This document shows positions 1 to 8,808 of a stretch of DNA of 30,348 bases, piece by piece. The position numbers were made by a program, and so were the translations under genes. The stretch's first letter is position 1, and each line of letters starts with the position of its first letter. Source of the DNA: Chara braunii (Eukaryota; Streptophyta; Charophyceae; Charales; Characeae); NCBI GenBank assembly GCA_003427395.1, contig BFEA01000722.1, positions 440,931 through 471,278 of the forward strand. Direction: 5' to 3'. The notes below the pieces were generated by a model. The model saw nothing but the letters and a program-made list of their open reading frames with translations, was not told the origin of the DNA and did not search any database.

Positions 1-39
<39 letters not shown>
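1..39. repeat. (GA)n microsatellite at window start
   Basis: Uninterrupted GA dinucleotides run from the first base. The window also ends in (GA)n, so both edges may be assembly break points in microsatellites. Confidence 0.95.
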
Positions 40-43
<4 letters not shown>

Positions 44-344
44 TGGACACACACAAGAAGCAGCAGCTGAGTGAAGGTCCAGTCCGGCTCAATGAACGAA
101 CGAACAACTGAATGAATGAACCTCCCGCCCTGGGCCTAGGCCGAAGTGATATACCGGCCTAGGTCCAGGAACGGGACAACCTGGTACCGGACCAGGGTCA
201 GGCCAACGGCCTGAAACTGGTCCGGCCTCACTGGCGGGCCGTAGGGGTACCGCTCCAATTGTAGTGGAAGCTGTCTCTTTCAGTGGTTATGTTTCTTGGG
301 TGTCTAATAAATCAGACTGAAAAACAAAGGAGCGAAGCAACGAG
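40..344. other. no gene seen; GC-rich GGCCTAGG-type sequence
   Basis: I see no coding signal here. The stretch at about 120-250 is rich in GGCC, CCTAGG and CCGGAC words and could be a decayed repeat, but I cannot assign it to a family. Confidence 0.4.
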
Positions 345-437
345 TATGACTTCTCAAAAGTGTTCTTATCATTTAGTTCATCCGAGTCCATGGCCTATTT
401 TTGGTTCTCTGGGAGATTTGGCAAGTACTGTTGGTGA
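345..437 (+). pseudogene. cox3: mitochondrial cox3 5' fragment (NUMT)
   Basis: The frame starting at the ATG at 345 reads [20 protein letters not shown] and continues [11 protein letters not shown]. This is the N-terminus of cytochrome c oxidase subunit III, a membrane subunit of respiratory complex IV, in the plant-type form where the conserved core is HLVDPSPWP, followed by GSLGALASTVGG. Two substitutions are visible against that pattern (D to H and A to D). Similarity stops abruptly after about 30 residues, before the first transmembrane segment is complete, and the frame then enters unrelated sequence. Together with the fragment at 9660-10063 this is best explained as mitochondrial DNA transferred to the nucleus. 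It is a dead fragment, not a functional gene. Confidence 0.85.
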
Positions 438-625
438 GAACTCCGAGTGTCCAACCAAACGAAAAAATGTGTCGGTGTGTGCACACACACGTGCTGTGCC
501 CCTCAACAACTACGCCAGACGTCCCTACTTGGGATGATGATATAGTCTGAACTTTGTGGCAACACAAAGGTTACAGGCATTGAAACCAAGGTGACCTGTG
601 AACTTGCTCTATTTATTTTGAGGCA
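438..625. other. no feature seen between NUMT and MITE
   Basis: Nothing recognisable. A short CACACACA run lies near 482-490. Confidence 0.4.
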
Positions 626-633
626 CTAGTGAT
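626..633. repeat. 8-bp target site duplication, left (MITE copy 1)
   Basis: CTAGTGAT, repeated exactly at 1235-1242 on the other side of the element. Confidence 0.9.
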
Positions 634-1234
634 CATGGTTACGAACCGGACGTCCGGACCGCTGTCCAGACGGTCTGGATTCAGTCCGAACTCCAGACGT
701 CCGATCCAGGAGGTCCGGATCTGCCAAATTTCAAAAAAAAAAAGAAGAAAAAAAAAGGGTCCAGGACCCTGGAGCTGAGGCCCCAAAATTGTTTTGGGGG
801 TTTTCCAGGACCGTTTTTGTTTTTTCGGGGGGTCCGGAAATGGTCTATCTCTATAATAATTTATTAGACATACGGTCACATACCCATTTTTTCAATTATT
901 AATAAATTAATAATTCATTACTTCTTTTCAGTTTTTTATAGTTTTTTACTTTTAACTCAAGTTTGGTTAGGAATTCTGACTTGACTCTGAGGCAAAAGTG
1001 GTTTGTATGGTTATTCTGCATAACATACTTTTTTTTCAGATTTTTTTATTTTTATTTATTTTTAATGGTCCGGACATTTCCGAACGTGCTTACCGGTCCA
1101 GACCATCCGGAACCGTACTTGTCCGGAGGTCCGCATGTGTCCGGAAGTCCGGACGTCCAGACGTCCGGACCCGACCGGACATGCATCCGGTCCCTGGACA
1201 TGCGCTGTCCGGGTCCGGGGCCGGCGTAGCCATG
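634..1234. mobile_element. hAT-like MITE, copy 1 (601 bp, TCCGG-rich ends)
   Basis: The left end reads CATGGTTACGAACCGGACG. The reverse complement of the right end reads CATGGCTACGCCGGCCCCGG, so the termini are imperfect inverted repeats. The element is flanked by a perfect 8-bp duplication, CTAGTGAT at 626-633 and 1235-1242, the size expected for hAT superfamily insertions. Both subterminal zones are packed with TCCGG/CCGGA words in both orientations, a plausible array of transposase-binding sites. The centre is A/T-rich and has no transposase-like frame, so it is non-autonomous. A 491-bp relative lies at 28793-29283. Confidence 0.9.
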
Positions 1235-1242
1235 CTAGTGAT
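1235..1242. repeat. 8-bp target site duplication, right (MITE copy 1)
   Basis: CTAGTGAT, an exact match to 626-633. Confidence 0.9.
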
Positions 1243-2119
1243 GCATTTATATTTTTATATGTTGCAGACTGTGCCCCTTCTTGCTTGTCTTAATCGATAG
1301 TATTCATTTCATCCAAGTAATAGTTGTTAACTATTATTGTGGTTTCACTTAACACAATTGCGATGTCATTGAATGACATTGATAAAACCCCTGGAAAGCA
1401 TTTGTGCAATAGGTGTTGCATATCACGTAAATTGTAACATTGCTTTGCATTCACACAAAGGTAAACGGTACTAAAACCGTTTCTGCCTATTTCACTCGGG
1501 CAATGCTTTGGTCCAATCTCTGTTCTCCCATGATTGAGTCAAAACATTCACGATAAGAAGAGTTAACAGACCAGCAAACCAAGTGAGAACATCTACGACC
1601 AAGATTGGTCCCAGTGGTAGATATGGCCAAAGTTAAAATTCAAAGCACTACGAATCTATGGGAAGTCCCATTAAGAAAATTATTGTCCCTCTGCATTGGA
1701 GTTCCTGACAATTAGTCGTAGATGTTAATCCAGTAAATTTGCCAGTGTCAATAACAGTTAATTTATTGCTGAAATTTGCCAGGTCTAGTCTTATGTGACT
1801 GATTGAAACACCATCCGACAGAGCATCAACATGTTCCCGTACACGTGCGAGATAACAAAGAAGACTAGGAGAGGAAATCCACACCAAACCAGACTGAGAT
1901 ATGCACAGCGGAAGCTCAAAACCCAAATAGGATTGAAAGAAAACTCACTTCATAATCCCCCACCTCCCCCCAGTTCTATGAGCTGCACAAATAACCCAAA
2001 AATCGCAACCGAGTATAAACAACCTTGAACAAACTCAAAACATGGCTTCAAATCGGGCCTCTAGAGTCTTTGTCGCATACCGTAATGGTACAGACCAGAA
2101 CAAGAACCGACCTCTCTCA
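1243..2119. other. unassigned AT-rich stretch with no recognised gene
   Basis: About 880 bases of moderately AT-rich sequence. The longest open stretch is 92 codons on the minus strand (1648-1926), with no domain I recognise. It might be intron or intergenic sequence, or a decayed repeat. Confidence 0.4.
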
Positions 2120-2421
2120 CATAGTACAGGATAGTGCACCGGAAGGCTAAAATACCAATGATCAGACCAATCAATGTCGCAATGCAGACCAAACATACAT
2201 CATTCTCATCGCAAGGTGTGAAGGGGCCAGGCGCTACACACAGGAAGAATGCGCCAGGCTCAAATCATACACAGACGAGGAGGAGGGGGAACAGACGAAG
2301 AAGAGGGAGAAGATGGGATTGTCGTCACACAAGTGTCATTGGTATCAATCCCAAATAGTCCCTTGCCAATGCCTCTGTCCCAAGCTCGAGTCTGTATCCA
2401 AATGTCGTCAACATCCCAGAG

Positions 2422-2429
<8 letters not shown>

Positions 2430-2468
<39 letters not shown>
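2430..2468. repeat. (CT)n microsatellite
   Basis: Pure TC repeat inside the putative LTR. The serine/leucine-repeat peptides it encodes are not genes. Confidence 0.95.
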
Positions 2469-2471
<3 letters not shown>

Positions 2472-2828
2472 GTCTGTCGATACTGAGAAGTCAGGTAGCG
2501 AGAGGGTGAGGAGAGATGGTGGACTTAGAGGTGGAAGAAGAAGAACTCTTTCTTTCTCTCTCTGTGCCAGGTACTACTAACCTGTGAAGGTGGCGCCTTG
2601 TTGCAGGTACATCGAAGAGGAAGCTGGAGCTATGGCGTCACAGGTAAGCTCCCAGGTAAGTCTCCCTGGCCTCCGCCACTTTCCTCCCTCTCGATGCTAC
2701 TCTAATATCCTAGCAGCGCCCAGCGCTGAAGACTACTATCGCTATCTACTACTACTGCAGCACTCCTGCAGAGTGCTGCTGCCGAATCCTGAAGACTGCC
2801 TCCCAACTCCTGTGCCCTCCCGGGCGGA

Positions 2829-2848
2829 CCAGCACTATATAGCGCTGG
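2829..2848 (-). promoter_or_regulatory. palindromic TATA motif of the LTR
   Basis: CCAGCACTATATAGCGCTGG is a near-perfect inverted repeat centred on TATATA. The second LTR has CCAGCTATTTGTAGCGCTGG at 16798-16817 in the corresponding place. Given the orientation, this could be the core promoter for minus-strand transcription, with U3 to its right. This is inferred from position and sequence only. Confidence 0.4.
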
Positions 2849-3116
2849 TCCGGCTGGGAGGCCGCTCTTGCCAATGCCAAAACGTGCCAGACCCTGGCGC
2901 TCAAGTTCAAAAAAAGGTTGTCTTGAAACGGGCCTAAAATTGACCTGTGCTTATCCCTGGTCTGGTGCCTAAGTTTCAGGAAAGGTCGACTTTAAGAGGG
3001 CCTAATATTGGCCCTCCTTTTTAGGCTGAAACGACACAAGGGTTGGAGGCCCTTACTTATCCCTTAGTCTGCCTGGTCGGGCCCTGCAGGGCCCATGTGG
3101 TGCGTAGTATGCCACA

Positions 3117-3129
3117 CCCCCACCTCCTT
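3117..3129 (-). other. polypurine tract of the chromovirus
   Basis: On the minus strand this reads AAGGAGGTGGGGG, directly before the LTR, which starts TGTGGCATAC. A PPT primes plus-strand DNA synthesis in LTR retrotransposons. The second chromovirus has the equivalent tract at 14806-14820. Confidence 0.6.
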
Positions 3130-3227
3130 GAAAGATCGATCTTACTTGCGAGGGCGAAGCTGCCTGTCGGAGAGAGGGACCAAGTCCGGGTGGGAGGGGC
3201 AGGTCGTGAAGCTTCCTTAGCTAGTCT

Positions 3228-3671
3228 TCATTGTTCGTAGTTGGCATAGATCAACGGTGCAGATGCTTGCAAATCTGCTCGTGAAATCCATCTTGTGTCG
3301 TCGCGGTTGCACCATTTGAATGTGACCTTGTATTGCATCAGCTTGTTGCCGTACTTGCGGTGCGTGACGACGCGATCGATCTCCTGATGACCATCCATGG
3401 AGGGAGGGTCCTGCGATCGTCGGTCCGGGAAGTCATCGTCCTTGGCTGGTGTGTATGTCGCCAGCTTCGAGGCGTGAAAGAGTGGATGGACCGGCAGATG
3501 CGGAGGGATGTTGATCACAAAAGATGGGATGTTGGGTTTGTCACCTGCGGCTGAAAGGACAGCCCATGGTCCAAACCACTTGGGGAGTAGCTTGCGTGAA
3601 ACATCCTGTTCGAGCGCAAACTCTTCAGTGGAGACCCAAACCAGATTGTCGGCGCGGATAGGACATGTCAC
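3228..3671 (-). pseudogene. integrase C-terminus and chromodomain (gypsy)
   Basis: This is the 3' end of pol. Residues about 26-48 carry the GPY/F-type module of gypsy integrases (KLLPKWFGPWAVL), followed by a PPHLPVHPLFHASKL segment typical of this region. The last third is a chromodomain-like module (IDRVVTHRKYGNKLMQYKVT, then FKW and WISRADL), whose role in chromoviruses is to tether the integration complex to chromatin. The fragment shares a frame with the integrase core upstream but is cut from it by a stop near 3672-3689. A homologous, more divergent copy is at 14877-15197. Confidence 0.85.
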
Positions 3672-3689
3672 ATGACGCCTGTTGGCTTG

Positions 3690-4484
3690 CTACTGCATGC
3701 AGACTTGAGCCTTGTGCATGTTCGCACGGGCTTGAATCAACAATTCCTTGTACTTCCGGACGGAGGCGGAAGAGCAAGCGGTGTCTATGTCGGCAACTCG
3801 TGGGAGGAGAAGATCAGCAAAGATACGGCCTTTCCGGCCACCGTGGTGCAACTCGAATGGAGTCACGCCGATCGCCGGATGCAACGAAGTGTTGTAGGCG
3901 AACTCGATATCGGGGAGGCGGTCAACCCAATCCTTCTGATCCAGACGGATGAGCGTACGGAGCATCATTTGAGCATTCTGATGTGCCCTCTCCATTTGCC
4001 CGTTCGTTTGTGGGTGTCGAGCCGAACTTGGTTTCATTTCGGTGCCGGACTTCTTCATGAGAGAAGTCCAAAATGCCGACATGAACCGAGTGTTGAGGTC
4101 GCTAATGATGTCTTCCAGTACACCGTGGCTGCAAATCCAGCCGGTGTGCAAGAGGCGCCCAAGTTCGGGAGCCGTGGCGTAGTACTTGCAAGGGAGGAAT
4201 TGCTCGTATTTACTCAATCGGTCAACGACCGTGAGGATGCCGTCGTGCCCGAGGCGGTCACGGGGAAACGGGCCGGTGACGTCCATAGCAATGGAGAGGC
4301 CGGGTTCCCGCGGGGAGGCAACGGGCGCAACTCGCCGTAGGGATTGCGGTTGCGGGGCTTGCTTCGTTGGCAAACTTCGCAAGAGTCGCAATACCGAGTG
4401 ACATCGGTGATGACATCGGGCCACCGGAATCGTTGCCGAAGTCGTGCGATAGTTCGATTGACTCCGAAATGGGTGGCGAGTCAC
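3690..4484 (-). pseudogene. integrase catalytic core (gypsy)
   Basis: The DDE integrase core cuts target DNA and joins the element ends. The first aspartate lies in AMDVTGPFPRDRLGHDGILT, the second in IISDLNTRFMSAFW, and the glutamate in TNGQMERAHQNAQ, so all three catalytic residues survive. The usual SDRDxRF has become SDLNTRF. The N-terminal zinc-binding part is in another frame: an HFGVNRTIARLRQRF segment followed by a C-x2-C can be read at about 4370-4480, so the first part of this open frame is a frameshifted reading. The copy is non-functional as it stands. Confidence 0.88.
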
Positions 4485-5026
4485 GAGTTGTGGTACTCGC
4501 CGAGAAGGCGAGTTTGAGGACGACGGTCTCGTGGGGCGTAGAGTAAGTCCTTGCCTCGCGGGTGGAGAAGCAAGTACCCGTCGATGGTGTGATAATTGCT
4601 GGCCGGCAGGTGATCCGAAGATAGCTGCGCATATAGCGTGGCGAAATCCGGATCGGACTGGTAGCCCTGAATGAAATGCCGCTGGAGTTCCTCATCGAGT
4701 GCAAAGGCGTGATGTGTCATAGTGCAAAGATCGGGTCTTCGTGAGAGTGCATCTGCTGCGCGATTGGAGAGGCCGATGAGATGTTTCGGTGTGAAGTCAA
4801 ATTGGTCGATGAAATACATCCATTGTCCGATAGTGCTGCTCACCATATCTTGAGTCTTGTAGTAGGTCAACGGGTTGTTATCTGTGACCCATGTGAACCT
4901 ACGTCGCCCAAGGAGGAAATGCCGCCATCGCTTGAGAGCCATCACGAATGCGAGCAGCTCCTTCTTCCTTGCATCATCAAGTGAGTTGATGGGAGACACC
5001 TTGTGGCTGAAGTACTCCAGGGGATG
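4481..5026 (-). pseudogene. RNase H C-terminal part and connection (gypsy)
   Basis: The frame carries the second half of the Ty3-type RNase H: KKELLAFVMALKRWRHFLLG, then VTDNNPLTYY, then LSNRAADALSRRPD, the standard end of this domain. RNase H degrades the RNA of the RNA:DNA hybrid. It is in frame with the RT fragment to its right but separated by one TGA (minus strand, at about 5030) within HNGDD-stop-HPLEYFSHKV; a tryptophan codon would be expected there, so this looks like a single point mutation. A spacer leading to integrase follows (SDPDFATLYAQL, GYLLLHPRGKDLLYAPRD). Confidence 0.87.
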
Positions 5027-5632
5027 TCAATCGTCGCCGTTGTGTTGTTCCAAGACTGCCGCAATACCATAGCTGGAGGCGTCGGTTGTCACTCTCGTTG
5101 GCAAGGTGGGGTCGTAGATGGTAAGGACGGATGCCATGAGCATGGTCGTCTTGAGTGCTTGGAATGACCGGCGCGTTTCGTCGTCGAATACGAATGGCAC
5201 CTTTGGCGATTGTAGTCTCGTTAATGGTGCGGCAATCCTCGAGTACTCGGTGATGAAGCGTTGGTAGTAGCCTGCCAACCCCATGAATGAGCGAACGTCC
5301 GTGGTGTTGGTGGGTTCGGGCCATGCGCGGATGGCCTCAATCTTGTTCGCGAGCGGACGGATGCCTTGCGGGTTCACATAATGACTCAAGTATTCGAGCT
5401 CCTGCTGCGCGAATTCACATTTGTCGCGGTTGACTTTGTACTTGACTTGTCGTAGCCGCTCCAAAACGGTGCGCAGGTGCTCCACATGCTCGTCCAAACT
5501 CCAACTGTACACCAAGATATCGTCAAGGTAGATGAGTACAAATCTGTCCAGCATGTGTCGGAAAACTCCGTCGTCATAGCCGCTTGGAATGTGGCTAGGG
5601 CATTCGTAAGGCCATAAGGCATAACCAGCCAT
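5027..5632 (-). pseudogene. reverse transcriptase palm/thumb and RNase H start (gypsy)
   Basis: This fragment holds the catalytic YLDD box ([13 protein letters not shown]), the conserved ECEFAQ-like motif as [17 protein letters not shown], the thumb motif SFMGLAGYYQRFI, and the start of RNase H (TTDASSYGIAAVLEQH). The YLDD catalytic aspartates are intact. It is offset by a frameshift from the N-terminal RT fragment at 5386-6147; the two open frames overlap and the true crossover lies at about 5570-5630. Classification as Ty3/gypsy RT is secure. Confidence 0.92.
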
Positions 5633-6147
5633 TCGAAATGCCCATATCGCATCTTGAACGCGGTCTTGCAGCAGTCCTCCCGCCGGATCTCGAGTTGGTG
5701 GTATCCCGATTTGAGGTCAAGCTTGGAGAAAAATCTTGCGCCGCCTAGCCGTCCGAGGAGGTCGTCGATGTGGGGAAGAGGGTCGGCGTTCTTGACGGTT
5801 TGCACGTTGAGCTTGCGATAATCGATGCACAACCGCAAGTCCTTGTTCTTCTTCCGACCGAAGAGAACGGAAGCGCCGTTTGGTGAAGAACTAGGCCGAA
5901 TCCAACCTTTCTCAAGAAGGTCGTCGAGTTGTGCCCGTAGCACACTTAACTCTTCCTCGCTCATGCGGTAGCTACAACCACGCGGAGGTACGGCCCCGAT
6001 CTCGAGGATGATCTCGTGGCGGATTGGCCGATCCAGTACGACTCCGCGCTGGGCTTCGAAAACGTCACGGTAGGTGTCTAGAAGCTTGGTGATGCATGGG
6101 TCCGTCGATGAGATGCCATGGGGAGGGAGGGCGCGGAGAAAACACAC
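5386..6147 (-). pseudogene. reverse transcriptase fingers/palm, N-terminal half (gypsy)
   Basis: The frame reads through RT blocks 1-4 in order: [20 protein letters not shown] (block 1), [20 protein letters not shown] with IDYRKLN (block 2), [16 protein letters not shown] (block 3, first catalytic Asp in [10 protein letters not shown]) and [18 protein letters not shown] (block 4). The usual PFGLTNAPATFQ has become [12 protein letters not shown]. Coding sense is lost after about 5630, where the reading frame moves to the 5027-5632 frame. The N-terminus before about residue 20 joins protease-linker sequence from another frame. Confidence 0.92.
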
Positions 6148-6976
6148 GCATCTCCTCGACGTCAGCTCGAGTGATGGAAGCTCGAATGCTCACGGTGGAC
6201 ACCACGTGATAGGTGATTGAAGGGTGAGGTGGAGGCACCGTGCATGAGACTAGTACTCTGTTCTGATCGCGAGTGTGAACGGTGCGGTGGTAGAAGTTCA
6301 CCGGGCAATCCTCGCTGTTCAGCCATGACATGCCCAAAATCATGTTGAACTTTGTGTCCAAAATGACGAAGGACACGACCTCGCTTGCATGCGGGGCGAA
6401 GTACACGGGGACGGAGTCAATGCACCGGTCGATTGACTTATGCGTGTGATCGTCGACCAACGTGACTTGCATGGGTTGCGACTTCCTTCGAACACGTGGC
6501 CCCAGGCGAGCGCGTACCATAAAATATTGGCTCATATAGTTGTGAGTGGCTCCACAATCGATTAAAGCATTGCGGGTCGCTTCTCCGATCTGAATGCGTA
6601 TGTACAGCAATGACGCGTCGTTGGTGCCGTACCGTTGTGTCTTGAACTCACGGCCAATCTTCGCAAGGTAGTCGCGAAGGGCAACAACCTCTACTCCGGC
6701 GTCCATCAACGGAGTTGGTACTACAGTGTGCAAGTAATCCCGCAATCGTGCCATGAGCACGTTCCAATGCGGTTTCGGCAATCGACCGGTCGGGGGAAGG
6801 GGCATCCATTGGAAGTCCGCGAACGTCAATGAGTCGAGTCTCTCAAGTCTTGACCATGACGTTGAATGTGCGGCGAAAGTTGGTGGCGAAGCTACCGAAT
6901 CGGTTTCCGATGGTGATGAAACCGTGCATGCGGTGGAGTTTTGCACGTGGAGTGGCTGGTCCAACAGTGGGACCAA
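6065..6976 (-). pseudogene. aspartic protease and linker (gypsy)
   Basis: A retropepsin-type module occupies about residues 128-230. The active-site motif is ALIDCGATHNYMS; the catalytic DSGA of most retropepsins is DCGA here, which I regard as a lineage trait rather than a lesion. The flap region and ILGMSWL (the ILG motif) follow. Proteases of this kind cut the Gag-Pol polyprotein. About 120 residues upstream (with RLRDYLHTVVPTPLMDAG) form a linker typical of algal chromoviruses. The frame differs from both gag to the right and RT to the left, so two frameshifts flank it. Confidence 0.85.
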
Positions 6977-7127
6977 GTGGATAGCGTAATCCTCGTAAGT
7001 GAACCGAGGACATGCGACATCACATTCTCCCCAGATGTGTAGGAGGTCGCTAGCAAGGCGGTCGAATCTGGCGGAGTGAGAGGTGGAGTCGCCTCACCTC
7101 CCGCGCGGCTCAGTTTCCCGAGCCGGT

Positions 7128-7352
7128 TCAAGGTCGAACATCCTCCTTGCCTTGATCTTGGCATTGGGAGGTCTTGTGTTTGGTGTTGTTGCACCAATAG
7201 CAGCAGCCGTATTGGCTGCGGTACTTGTATTCGGCCTCAGTCAAGTTGAACTTGACCCCTGGTACTGGCTGTCCATTTCCGGCTGGCGATGCTGTTTTCG
7301 CCTTCCCTTTTCCACGGGAGTTGTAGTTGCTTCGCGGTTGGACGGCGGCCAC
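7128..7352 (-). pseudogene. gag C-terminus with CCHC zinc knuckle (gypsy)
   Basis: Residues about 50-63 read CCYWCNNTKHKTSQCQ, matching C-x2-C-x4-H-x4-C exactly, the nucleocapsid knuckle that binds element RNA. It lies in the same frame as the gag fragment at 7368-7916 and is split from it by one TAA (minus strand) near 7365. The region between (AAVQPRSNYNSRGKGKAKTA) is basic and low in complexity, as expected before a knuckle. Confidence 0.88.
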
Positions 7353-7367
7353 CTGATCTCCCTCACG

Positions 7368-7916
7368 TTATGCTGGGGTGAATGCCGGGTCTTTCACAAG
7401 GTTGTCCGGTAGGACTGCAGCGACGGGCTGCGGACGCGGACCAAACTTTCCTTTCTCCACATAGGCTGGCTGCCACGTGGCTTTCTCATGTGCAGCAGCC
7501 CGGTTGGTCTTGATGATCTCACGAGCCTTGTCGATGATTTTGGCGAAGATCGTGTATTGTTTGCGATCACCGAGTGCGAGGCTCAAGGCGGCACACGACC
7601 GGTTGTAGAACTCCCGGCGCAGATGCGAAAATGGCAAGTCGAGATCAGGTGTTGCCACGATCTTTTGCCATTCCGTGAGCCAGTCGCGTGACGGTGTGTT
7701 GCCTTGAGTCATGGCGAAGAGGCGGTTCGTCAGATCTTCCCAAGAGATCTTTTTGTGCAGGTCTGCGACCTGGACGCCGTTGATGGTTGCCAGCCATGGT
7801 TGTGTTATCTGTGCCATGTGCGAAGGTTTTTTTTTTGTCAGGACCTTAGCCTTTCTAGTGTGCCAAGCTGTAGGAGTCCCTAGAGGGTCCCCCTGTTCTT
7901 CAGTCTGTCTGTACAC
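7368..7916 (-). pseudogene. gag capsid-like region (gypsy)
   Basis: About 150 residues of Ty3-type Gag: WLATINGVQVADLHKKISWE, DLTNRLFAMTQGNTPSRDWL, LPFSHLRREFYNRSCAALSL and FAKIIDKAREIIKTNRAA. The pattern resembles the gypsy gag capsid fold of short helices with conserved tryptophans. The first 30 residues look unrelated, and the sequence around 7826-7840 carries a T-run, so the genuine gag probably joins at about residue 33 and the N-terminal part is lost to a deletion or insertion. It is the rightmost recognisable piece of the element. Confidence 0.75.
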
Positions 7917-8360
7917 TTGCGAAGGGAGGATCCTCCTAAGTGTACCATTGTTTCAGATATCACAACTTGTCATGAGCACGTGAAGTTTCTTCAATCAGCA
8001 GGCTGTCATGGCAGTAATGTCTACATTGTCCAATGACTTTTTTGGCTGTAGCTGTATCTGTTTTCTTCTGCGTAACACACCAAGTATACCGTCATCTACA
8101 AATCTCAGTCCTGAAAAAAACTTTGCGTCAGTCTGAATGACTCGCCCCCATCTGCTCCTGGAAGACTGCATTCATGATGAGTGGGCTGGATGCTTGGCCC
8201 ATTGGCACTCTATGAATCGGCCTCTTTTTGTTTTTTTGTTTTTGTTTTTGTTTTAAATCCGCTTTCCTTGGACAAGAAATATGTGTGCTTCAATTTGAAT
8301 TCATTCGGGCGATTGCCTAGACTCGGACATTGTATTGGACAGAGACATTGGGGTTTATTG
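7917..8360. other. unassigned; expected 5' LTR not found
   Basis: The 5' UTR and 5' LTR of the chromovirus should lie here but no landmark of the 2.1-3.1 kb LTR recurs. A T-rich run is at about 8222-8253. I see no gene. Confidence 0.4.
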
Positions 8361-8368
8361 TTGAAGAC
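8361..8368. repeat. 8-bp target site duplication, left (MITE 8369-8800)
   Basis: TTGAAGAC; the right copy at 8801-8808 is TTGGAGAC, one mismatch. Confidence 0.8.
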
Positions 8369-8800
8369 CAGAGTTGCACAGGCTAGCAGTTGGCACCCCT
8401 TGGCAGCCGACCGGTTGGCTGGTCAGTGGTCGCCAGCACCCTGCAAAAAAAAAGACAGAACTTGTTTTTTTTTTGGGAGGGGGGAGTCCGTAAAACACCC
8501 CCATACAAGCTTCCCAACACCCCTAAACCACCCCCCAACACCTTCATAACCACCCCCTCCCAATACTACACCTACTCATACTTCTCCATACCCCCCCTAT
8601 ACCCCCCCCCTTGTACCCCCCCGTACCCCCTCCCGTCCCAAAAAATTCTCAGTGGATTCAGCAAGCGCAGTACTGCCCCACAGTCAGATTTAGAAAAAAA
8701 TCACTGGATGGCTGTTTACTGAGTAGCTGGCAGACCGCTGACCGGTAGGCTGCAAAATGGTCGGCAGGCGGGGTAGGCGGTCAGCAGGTATGCAACCCTG
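8369..8800. mobile_element. hAT-like MITE, second family (432 bp)
   Basis: The left end is CAGAGTTGCACAGGCTAGCA and the reverse complement of the right end is CAGGGTTGCATACCTGCTGA. CAGGGTTGCA is close to the classical hAT terminus. The inverted similarity extends about 45 bp imperfectly, including the CAGCCGACCGG/CTGCCGACC words. An 8-bp duplication with one mismatch flanks it. The interior is C-rich with runs of CCCCC and no coding content. It shares no obvious sequence with the TCCGG-rich MITEs, so it is a separate family. Confidence 0.85.
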
Positions 8801-8808
8801 TTGGAGAC
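8801..8808. repeat. 8-bp target site duplication, right (MITE 8369-8800)
   Basis: TTGGAGAC, against TTGAAGAC on the left. Confidence 0.8.

Larger units (their letters stand above)
2120..3116 (-). repeat. probable 3' LTR of the minus-strand chromovirus
   Basis: This block lies just beyond the chromodomain end of the gypsy element, where its 3' LTR should be. The inner boundary is supported by a terminal CA at 3116 next to a polypurine tract on the minus strand (3117-3129). Three landmarks recur in the same order and at similar spacing at 16.3-16.8 kb beside a second chromovirus: AATAGTCCCTTGCC (2354), GCTATGGCG followed by CAGGTAAG (2629), and an inverted-repeat TATA motif (2829). I infer two diverged LTRs of related families. 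The outer (left) boundary is uncertain by 100 bp or more. No matching 5' LTR was found right of gag. Confidence 0.55.
2120..7916 (-). mobile_element. Ty3/gypsy chromovirus, decayed, minus strand
   Basis: Gag, CCHC knuckle, protease, RT, RNase H, integrase and chromodomain follow each other in Ty3/gypsy order from right to left, ending in a PPT and a putative 3' LTR. The integrase C-terminal GPF motif plus chromodomain places it among the chromoviruses. Stops and frameshifts separate almost every domain, so the copy cannot make its polyprotein. The 5' end is missing: gag similarity fades at about 7830-7916 and no second LTR or primer-binding site is seen to the right. Confidence 0.9.

Noticed and set aside
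2249-2509. Open frames with serine/leucine repeats
   Set aside because: They are translations of (CT)n microsatellite; the same holds at 10457-10767.
3672-4340. A 222-codon plus-strand open frame, longest in the left third
   Set aside because: It is antisense to the integrase core, whose motifs are clear on the minus strand. Its sequence has no recognisable domain.
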